Part shown: positions 56,203 to 64,000 of the stretch, one piece after another
Layout: each line of letters starts with the position of its first letter
Position numbering within the stretch: the stretch's first letter is position 1
NCBI GenBank assembly: GCA_019096065.1
Contig: JAGUCH010000005.1
Coordinates: 1,426,001 to 1,490,000, forward strand
DNA length: 64,000 nt
DNA from: Paracyclopina nana
Lineage: Eukaryota; Arthropoda; Copepoda; Cyclopoida; Cyclopettidae
Reading direction: 5' to 3'
Notes under the pieces: model-generated
What the model was told of the DNA's origin: nothing
The model's input: only the letters and a program-made list of their open reading frames with translations
The model's database searches: none
Made by a program: the position numbers and the translations under genes

Positions 56203-57806
56203 TGGCCTCTATTTTTATAGTAGTATGATGATGCATCCTGGAAGAAACCTCAGACTCTCTCTAACCTCACTTTTTGTGTGCTCCTCTCCAACTTTTTTAC
56301 GTTTTATATCATGATCATTGTGATGCGGCTTTCTGTTGTTGTGAAAGCCAATTGCGAAATTAACTCTTTTGGGCTATGGGTCTCTATTACTTTACATTTT
56401 TGAAAAAAAAACTTTAGTCTTCACTGCACATTTTATGCCTAGTTTTTTATGCTGAGCTTATACAACACACCTGCTATTTGTATTTTAGTTGCTGAATTGC
56501 TCAAGATTGGAAATCACCACAACTACGATATTGATGGTATATACTAATTCTCCTCCTGTAATAATTACAACTGTATATTTTTACTGATACTAAGGTAGTA
56601 CCACTGTTGCATTCTTTGCTATTTGCAAAGAAATTGAGTCATACGTATGATCCTACTTCTCCATAGATACGAAATAAAGAAACTGTTTCTACTACAATTG
56701 ACAATCTACGTTGCTTCAGTTGTTGAAAACACCTCTTTTGCTTACCGTTGCTCTTACGTACACCACTTAAATGTATTTTTAGAATTGTGTGAGAAGCTGG
56801 CAGCGGTTTGTATGACGTTAATGTGGATTTACACGCTCAAACAAAAGAATTAGGCCGTGTTCAGCTGCTAAAATTGTGCTCTTATTATGTTCGAAAATAT
56901 TGATTTAGAGCTAAAATTACTTCTATATGTGCTGTATGATATGCTGCATATAAGGTAGACCAATTTTCCGCCAAATAATGTGAAAAAGTAAAAATCAGAC
57001 TTTTTTGGTGCACGTTATTTGGCCAAAGTATGGCAGTTTGTAAAATAGATGAACAGGGCCTCAATTCAACAATACCTGTGTTTTTTATCCAAAATGCTAT
57101 GAAACAAAGCAATTCTTTGAAATCCACTTTAAGAGAATTATGAGCCTAATTAGTGACGACGTTACCATGCCATTCTAAAATGATAAAAATAATGTATGGC
57201 CAATATTTATGCCATCTTCGTAGCGACTCATGATTTCGTGCCATATCAGCAAGACGCAACAAGCTTTATGGGCCACTTAAAAATACTCATTTTTCTATGA
57301 AAATACCGAGAAAAGCTCGTCACTTCCACGTTAAATCGAGCTATCAAAAAATGTGTTGATGTCAACTAATCCGTCCATTTTTTAATTCTTGGGATTTTCT
57401 CGTCCTTCAAATCAGAAAAGGAATTAATTTACGCATGAATACTATTCGCATTGAGAAAGTACGAGTACTTTGCCTCAAACAAATAGGGAGCTTACGAAAA
57501 AATAGAAATTCCTTCCACGACAGAAATTAAAAAAAGAGCTCAACAAAGAGCTAAACTCAGCATTGATTGGCAATTTGTACAATTCTTCATCGCACAATTG
57601 CAGCAATAAGCAAAAGTCTATTAGCCTTTCATTCATCAATTTATAACTTTGGCGTACTTTCTTGGCCCTAGAAAAGCCTGGATTGGAAAGAAGCTTCAAT
57701 ATCCTCGGAGCTCGTCAAAAGTCATCAATTTAAAACGTCCTCAGAGGCCATACTTGATCATGTTACAACTACTACACGCGCGCGTCGTCTCGACGTGAGC
57801 AACACG

Positions 57807-57905
57807 TATATACCAGTGTACCATAGTGAGGCCGCGCTCTTCTCTACGCCAGCAGCCTCAGCCTCAACAACAGCCTCGACCTGAAAGGAAATTGGTCTCA
57901 GTCGA
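57807..57905 (+). promoter_or_regulatory. Candidate promoter of the four-TM gene
   Basis: A TATA-like GTATATACC at about 57808 and an initiator-like TCTCAGTC at about 57896 lie between a CG-rich tract (ACACGCGCGCGTCGTC) and the start codon. The spacing between the two is too long for one core promoter, so only one may be real. This assignment rests on sequence alone. Confidence 0.25.
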
Positions 57906-57935
57906 GGCCACGACGTTGCTCTATCTACTTGCAAA

Positions 57936-60874
57936 ATGAATCTTTTTTCGTCGGAGAAAGCGGCCTCGAAAAATTGGCCTCGCATCGTGTATGGCCTCGC
58001 ATTGTCGAGGCTCGCAGCTTGGGCCATTCTCATCACTTTTTGCGTGGTCTGCTTCGAATCTTCAGTGGTCGAATTAAACAGAATCATCCGGGAAAGCCGA
58101 CCTCACTTCGAGGGCCTCACAGTGGACCAAACGCGAGATTTTTTGGTCGTCTATCTCATCTTTGGCGTCCTCTACGTCCTCATAGATGGTAAACTTTGAA
58201 CATCAAACTTAGAAAGCCCATATAAACATATATCTAGTTTTCCCATGTATTCGTGCATATTTACGAGTTCAATCAAGAGACTAGAGAACTCGTTTTGATG
58301 TGCAGAAATGCAGATGGCAAAATTTGGCAAAATAGAAAGTCAACTTTTGTTGCCAAACAAAAGTTCCCAATGTTTGAGCTTCGAGGCCTATTTAGTATAA
58401 TCTTTTGGCTATTTTCGTGATTGAGAGCCATCAAGATAAACACATTTGGAAGAACCGTTTTTTGGGCTGATTTCCCATATGAACTGGTTTTTCCACTCCT
58501 TTGCCTTGCCTTACGTGTATAATTTGTTAAGGGAGAAACTCATGAATAATAAAGGAAATGAGGGAGAAAATTAATGGGAGGGGAAAAGCATTCCAGGGAG
58601 ATTCACACGAACTAGTTTGGCTAAGGAATCCACGGGCAAAACGATATTACCTTCAATACAATTACCTACTTTTTACGATGTATGACTGCAATGCAGCATT
58701 TATTATGTATGTATCTTACATATATTGATGAGAGAGACGATCCTATTGATGAGATATATGTAGCCAGGAAAAAAAACTTTATATCTAAAAGTTGCGCACT
58801 TGTTCCTGCGCTAAACTTGGTAGTTCAAGATGCTGAGAATCCTCCAAAGGCTGACATACAACTTTGTCAGTAGAAATGAGCTTTCATGGTCATCATCCAA
58901 TTACGAATGGGATGGTCCAGTTTTGATGGACCTTGAGGAGCAAGTATTAGAACATCTGGTGAAGAAGACCTGATGAAGATTTCCACTTTGGAAAGCATAA
59001 AGCCTGCAAACTTTCGTTTTGGTCTTCCCTTTGTTACACGTGGCGCTTCCTATATATAGTACAACAAGTTGCTTATCTCTGCATTGAAACTTCTCGCCAC
59101 AAAAGGCAACTGAAAATGAAAGGAAGGAGAAATGCGTTGCTTGATTTTCCTGGTGTGTGTACGTAGTTGGTGGAAAATTAATAAGAAAGCCAATTTGTGC
59201 TAAAGCAATCGTGATAACTCAGTTACTCCTGCAATTCAAGGCATTCCTGAACAAGTATACATAGTACCTTAGATTAAAGCTGCTCCACTTTTGCTATAGA
59301 GAAGTTGGGCTTTTGTGCCACCTTATGGAATGTAATTTTGCCATCTTTTGTGTGAAAGAGAGCCATTTTTGCAGCTCAATAGCAGATGGTGTACCTGTAA
59401 AAAAGACGACACTTTTTTAATCACTTTCCTGGCCTCAGTGCAAATAAAGAGGCCAGAAAAGCCTCAGGCGAGGTGAACACCTACACAATGCGACCTTTTT
59501 TTGTCATGGAAGGCGAATCCGTTTTAGAACTGATTTTTAAAAGCATAGATATGTGAACTTTCGAGGGATTCACGGGTGAGCAATCAAACCTTTTAAGGCC
59601 TGGATCAGCTGGTTATTTCACCGCAATTTTGAGCGCCGTAATTGCGATGCAATTGTCAACATAACAGCGATCAGCTGGTAATTGTAATCCAATTTTTGCC
59701 ATGTGCAAAAATTACTTCTATATTGGGTTTAAATTAAAGCGTTACGTCCAAAATTCAAAAATGGAATCATTAGAGCTTAAACTATCAAAAACAGCCTCTG
59801 TTATGGCAAATAAGGCCAAAAATTAGGCCAACTTAAATTGCAAAGGTTTGGTTGACTTTACTGTTAAAGTTCCGCCGCTGCTTTGCTCGCCGAAATTGCG
59901 CTGCAATTATCCTTAGTAGCTGATCCACTTAAATTGCAGCGCAATTACAAACAGCAGCTGAAATTATAACCGAAATTGCGCTGCAATCAGGACCAGCTGA
60001 TCCAGGCCTAAAAGGGGCATCTTGTGATTAAAAAGAGTACAACTCCTGAAAGCATCCACTGCATTAGAGTAAAGCTTACCAGAGCAAAATACCAATTACA
60101 TATGGTATGCTGCAGCAGCTGCTACATTGTGGTATTTGAGGCCAGGCTCTAATCAATGATTTATAGCTTGTGCTGTAAATTATCCGCACGAACGCCCTTG
60201 GAATGCCAAATTGTAAAGCCAGTAAGTTGCGGTATATATGGGATATAGTATGCCTCGTTATTTTTCTCCAAGATGAAGCTACTACATCACAATTACGAGA
60301 AGAGCAGCTTTTTGCTTTTACAGGTTGCTTCAGGGAGAAGAAGTTTCACAATACATACTATAGCCGTATTCTTAGCAATGTGGAAAACCAAAAATAACAT
60401 TCTAGGAATAAATTACATTCACCACAAGTACTTATGCATATGGCAGAAGTAATGCGAGACGAGTTTTTTTAGCATGTCATAATTGGCCAAGCCATTATTT
60501 TTCCCTTCGCTCAAGCTCAAAATAGTGCATTTCTTCCATTGTTTTCAGTGCTCCTATTGATTGCCACATGGAAACGAAAATCCTGGCTACTCAAGACTTG
60601 GATGGCCATCACGAGCGTCTGCACATTCAGCGACTTGAGGTCGGTTTTGTTCGATTTGATGGTGGGCTCGATCGACATTGGCCTCGCATTCGCGCTCATT
60701 TCCTTGATCGGCAATATCGCATGTATTACCATTGTATTCTACTTCGAGCGCCATCTGACGGAAGAGAAGGCGAGGATATTCCAACAAACGTGGATCACCA
60801 CAGACGAGAACATGAAAAATGGAGGCTTCGAATCCGACGCCGAAACGGAGGACGCAGATGAAGTCCAAGTCTAA
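57936..60874 (+). CDS. Four-transmembrane small membrane protein
   Basis: Exon 1 (57936-58188, donor GATG|GTAAAC, phase 1) joins exon 2 (60549-60874, acceptor TTGTTTTCAG) to give 579 nt, 192 aa. Four hydrophobic stretches lie at about 20-42, 68-92 (spanning the splice junction), 98-120 and 127-148. The short N-terminus and the acidic C-terminus (ESDAETEDADEVQV) would face the cytosol. Length and topology resemble the small four-TM proteins common in arthropods (LAPTM4-like or DUF7027-like layout), but I cannot assign a family with certainty. The 2.36-kb intron holds a TIR transposon. Partial decayed copies of exon 2 lie downstream. Confidence 0.82.
59596..60008. mobile_element. TIR element (about 413 bp) in the four-TM gene intron
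   Basis: GGCCTGGATCAGCTGGT stands at the left end and its perfect complement at the right, between T/A-rich flanks (TTTTA and TAAAA). Exact borders are unsure by one or two bases. Inner CAGCTG and TTGCGCTGCAAT boxes recur. A related copy lies at about 60952-61243. Confidence 0.75.
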
Positions 60875-60951
60875 TTATGTCGAATCGATGGATCGAAATA
60901 TAACACTATTCTTTTGTTGTAGTTCATTAACTGGAGGCTTTCTTTTTTTGT

Positions 60952-61243
60952 AAGCTGCGATTGTCAACATAACAGCTGGTAATTGTAATCCAATTTTTGC
61001 TATGTGCAAAAATTACTTCTTTAGCGGGTTTAAAGTAAAACTTTAAGACCAAAATTCAATAATGGGATCATTAGAGCTGAAATTATCAGAAACAGCCTCT
61101 GTTATGACAAAAAAGGCCAAAAATTCGGCAAACTTAAACTGCAAGGTTTGGTTGCAGCTTTACTCGCAAGCGCAATTACAAAGAGCAGCTGAAATTATGA
61201 CCAAAATTGCGCTGCAATCAGGACAAGCTGAACCAGGCCATAA
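60952..61243. mobile_element. Truncated relative of the 59596 element
   Basis: It shares long stretches with 59645-60008 (GTCAACATAACAG, GGTAATTGTAATCCAATTTT, ACAGCCTCTGTTATG) but lacks the left inverted repeat and an inner segment. It ends in a diverged right terminus (GAACCAGGCC). It starts about 80 bp after the four-TM stop codon, so it may lie in that 3' UTR. Confidence 0.7.
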
Positions 61244-61309
61244 AGTTTGTACTCCATCTGACGTAAGAGAAAGCAAACTCATTATTCGCAAATAATTCAT
61301 GAATTGTTG

Positions 61310-62110
61310 TAAACCTGAAATTGAATCAGATTTTCTGCAGCGATCCTGGATTTATATATTGTGGTTTGCATCACCATGCCATTCTTTTTTGAGTGTCATT
61401 TTACGGAAGAGTAGGCAATGATATTCCAAGTCTCTATCCATTCAATTCGCAAGAAAGTTGCAATATTCCTTTAAAACCAGCATCGTTCATATGGATAAGG
61501 TGACGAAAATATTTCTGAATTTTTAGCATGTCTTGAATTTCAATAGAATTCTATTTTGAGCGTGTTCTCACTTTTAAAGAGAAGGATATAGCAACAAGCG
61601 CGGATCACCACAGAAGAAACCATGAAAAATGGAGGCTTCACATCATTGCCGAAACAGTGCAAATGAAGAACAAGCATCATTTATGTGAATCCAGTGGGTG
61701 GAAAACTTACACAATTCTTTTGTTGCATTTTATCATGCTAAGGCTTACTCAATGAGTTTCTTCGAGCTTTGAAATTGCGCAACTCAGACAATTTAAGTGA
61801 ATTTGAGCGCAATTTAACAAAAGGGAAAGCAAACTCTTCATTCTCCAATATTCATTACATAGCCTCAAATATTGAGAAGTAATGATGCCATGCTTGAAAT
61901 TGAATCTGAATTTTTGCTTAGCTCCTAGATTTTTGTTGTCTGGCATCATGCTTCACCAGAGCATTCTTCTTTGAGTTGCCTCCAAACGGAATAAGTAGTA
62001 CTTGTACTAGGTATTCCAAAAATCTATCCATTCAATGCAACAGAAAGCTGGAATATTCCATGAAACCAGGAAAACTCACATAGATAAGAGATACAATAGC
62101 TTTCAACCTT
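61310..62110 (+). pseudogene. Decayed repeated copies of the four-TM gene's second exon and 3' flank
   Basis: Three segments resemble 60712-60945 or each other. 61365-61435 matches the TM4 end through GACGGAAGAG and GATATTCCAA. 61550-61740 matches GGATCACCACAGA, ATGAAAAATGGAGGCTTC and the 3' UTR stretch TTCTTTTGTTG. 61860-62110 matches 61310-61500 (ATCTATCCATTCAAT, GAAATTGAATC). Stops and indels break every frame. The arrangement suggests a partial tandem duplication followed by further local duplication. Promoters and first exons are absent. Confidence 0.7.
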
Positions 62111-63487
62111 AGCTTTCAAAAGCCTCTAATTCATGTACAGAGCAAAAACAAGATACCTCAAATAAGATCTTCAGCCAAATAAAGAAACTAAGGATGAAAG
62201 GATGAGCTTCATACAATGTGCAAATCTAATTATCTACATCAAAGATTTTGTTAAGATTTCAAATATGACTTCTTCATTTTATTTTGTACTCACATTCAGA
62301 GCAACACAGTGGAACTGTTTAGTCATCAAAGAGAAAGTTGCTGCGCTACGTTAATGCTCTGATATGGATATATACTACACATTGTATTATGCTACTTACA
62401 AGTAGGATATATGCATGATGTAATGTAGAAAAAAAACTAGTAAAAGATCAATCATAGGAGAAGTTTTGTAAGGCTATTTTTAGACCAAAGCTTTCATCTT
62501 CAATTATCTTTTTGGTTTGTCAAAAAGTTACAAACACTTTTTTTGTGGTGCTTGCTACACCATTCAACAAAAAAACTTTTTGCGCGAGATGAAAGACGAA
62601 TCGTAGATGTGAAGGAAATTAGCAAAGTTCTTCAATGTCAGGAGTAAATTCTGATTCGTCTTGGATGCATTAAGGCTGCCTTCAATTTACTAGAAATGGC
62701 TTTCAAGTACTTAGAAAGTCACTTTCAGACAAAGTGCTGCTCAAGAAAAGGCAAATACCTTCGACTACTTCTAGAGAGCATTCAGAACGAGAAAAGTTTG
62801 CCATAATCCAAAGCCAAAGAAGAAGAAATGGCCTCCATTTGATATTTGTCAGTTTGACCCAACTTTGCAGGCTACCATAAACAAGAATATTAGAAGATCA
62901 CAAGTTTTAAAATGGAAGAACGCTGAGAAAACAAATTACGATTAAATACCTTTAATCCTCTTTTTATGCATAAATCCATGGTTTAATCAAACTGGTCATG
63001 AGCATATAAGTTATCCCCACTAAGTGTTTCGCGCTTAAGTGCAATACTGCTCCGGTACTGCTGCATCACTGTCGTCCAAAAATTGGAATAGCAGTATTTC
63101 TGAACGACTGCAGCAGTCATTATTTTTTTTTTCAAAAATAATTTTGAAATTTGAAAAACTGCTCCTGGACTGCACAGCAGTTAATTTTTTTCGTGGCAGA
63201 AATGTCTTGCTAAACATGTTTTTCAGCCATGCTTAATGGGTTGCCGTTATTATGTTCCTTATTGCTACTGCTAAACATGTTTTGCAGTATTTGAAGTAAC
63301 TGGTTGCACAGTATTTTGAAAAAAAACTGTCCTTATCATTTCTGCAATAATTTTTTTTGCTTAATATTTTGCGCGAGTTGCGTTTTGAAATGTGCAGTCG
63401 TTATTAAGACATTTTTTCATTTTTCCATTTTCAATATGATTAAAAAATTGATACAAGATTGTGACTCAAATAGTATGTTTTTATTAC
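62111..63487. other. AT-rich intergenic stretch before the transposon-type gene
   Basis: No gene is seen. Around 63030-63300 there are imperfect inverted and direct copies of GCAGTA/TACTGC-type sequence (AATACTGC, TGCAGTATT, TGCTAAACATGTTTT twice), probably a degraded repeat. Confidence 0.35.
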
Positions 63488-64000
63488 TTAAACTATAAAT
63501 GTTTCATTAGGCACAGCCATGATAATGTCTTCACATATAACAGCCTTACATAAAACTGACTCATCACTGATAAAAACTGGATCTTCATTTTCACTTTCAG
63601 GTACGATTCGCTTAACCAGCACTTCTGACATGTCCAGATACATTGCCTCTGGATAAAACAATGGATGTGTCTTGATTTTCTCACCGTAATAGCCATTTTC
63701 TGCTGTGTCAACAATTAAGAAGAAACTGCCATCGTTTGTTGCCACTAAATTGTTGCATGCTCGTTTTGGTCCTTTATTTGCTGATATTTTGATGGAGTGG
63801 CCACACTGATGACGCTGCATGCGTGAAATAAAAGATTTGACCATCAATTGCTTAGCAAATGATAGTGTATTTGGCTTGATGATTCTCTTGACGAATGAAA
63901 AAAAACTTTCAAATAGCAATGCCGAGAAATTGCTTAGCATGCCTACATCACGAACTTCAAAGATGTGTGAAAAGGCATGAATGTTGAACACACACTCCCC
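63488..64000 (-). CDS. Transposon-type protein, C-terminal part (runs off the window)
   Basis: The frame is open from the window edge to a TAA at 63488-63490, so the start lies beyond 64000. The visible 170 residues include NIHAFSHIFEVRDVGMLSNF, SALLFESFFSFVKR and KPNTLSFAKQ, reminiscent of the DUF4218-like region of CACTA-type transposase-associated proteins (Nxh..H....vr..G.l...Sa..FE....K). The C-terminus is acidic. AATAAA on the minus strand (63484-63479) follows the stop at once, as expected for a complete 3' end. The family assignment is by memory of the motif and is tentative. Confidence 0.5.
   Translation of the reverse strand, partial: GECVFNIHAFSHIFEVRDVGMLSNFSALLFESFFSFVKRIIKPNTLSFAKQLMVKSFISRMQRHQCGHSIKISANKGPKRACNNLVATNDGSFFLIVDTAENGYYGEKIKTHPLFYPEAMYLDMSEVLVKRIVPESENEDPVFISDESVLCKAVICEDIIMAVPNETFIV

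Noticed and set aside
61062..61295. 77-codon plus-strand frame
   Set aside because: It lies inside the truncated TIR element and shares its sequence with the copy at 59760-60008, which has stops.

Overview
The window is eukaryotic, spliced, AT-rich DNA, most likely from an arthropod. The evidence is short introns with a floor near 51-62 bp, a CHK/EcKinase-type gene, a long chaoptin/artichoke-type LRR receptor, a myosin-light-chain-kinase-type Ig-FN3-kinase gene, and many small non-autonomous DNA transposons. No prokaryotic signals are present. I cannot name the species.

Layout. 1-5.36 kb: intergenic, with one foldback MITE, a GC-rich 156-bp duplication and a tRNA-like fragment. 5.36-27.35 kb (minus strand): one large MLCK-like gene rebuilt from six coding exons whose splice phases all agree (about 1600 aa). 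Its last 406 bp are duplicated in tandem downstream of the stop codon. A complete five-exon CHK kinase-like gene (21.7-24.1 kb, plus strand) is nested in its first coding intron. Three copies of one 3-bp-TSD MITE lie in its introns. 27.4-41.9 kb: mostly intergenic, with one two-exon orphan gene (34.4-35.2 kb, minus) and several TA-flanked MITEs. 41.9-42.7 kb: a five-exon orphan gene for a signal-peptide, coiled-coil, Gly/Asn-rich protein, followed by two minisatellites (42.9-43.6 kb). 44.7-56.2 kb: a six-exon LRR transmembrane protein (1392 aa) whose introns carry two TA-flanked MITEs and a hAT-type element with an 8-bp TSD. 57.9-60.9 kb: a two-exon four-TM protein gene, followed by decayed partial copies of its second exon. 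63.5-64.0 kb: the 3' end of a transposon-type protein gene running off the window edge.

The genes do not form an operon or a shared pathway. MLCK acts on actomyosin contractility, the LRR protein probably in adhesion or matrix organisation, the CHK-like enzyme as a small-molecule kinase, and the four-TM protein probably in endomembranes. The most notable local features are a host intron whose splice-acceptor region was replaced by a MITE, a MITE insertion with its paralogous empty site a few hundred bases away, and several genes that only appear when exons are joined by phase. All exon models come from reading splice signals and frames by eye. No transcript or database search was available.
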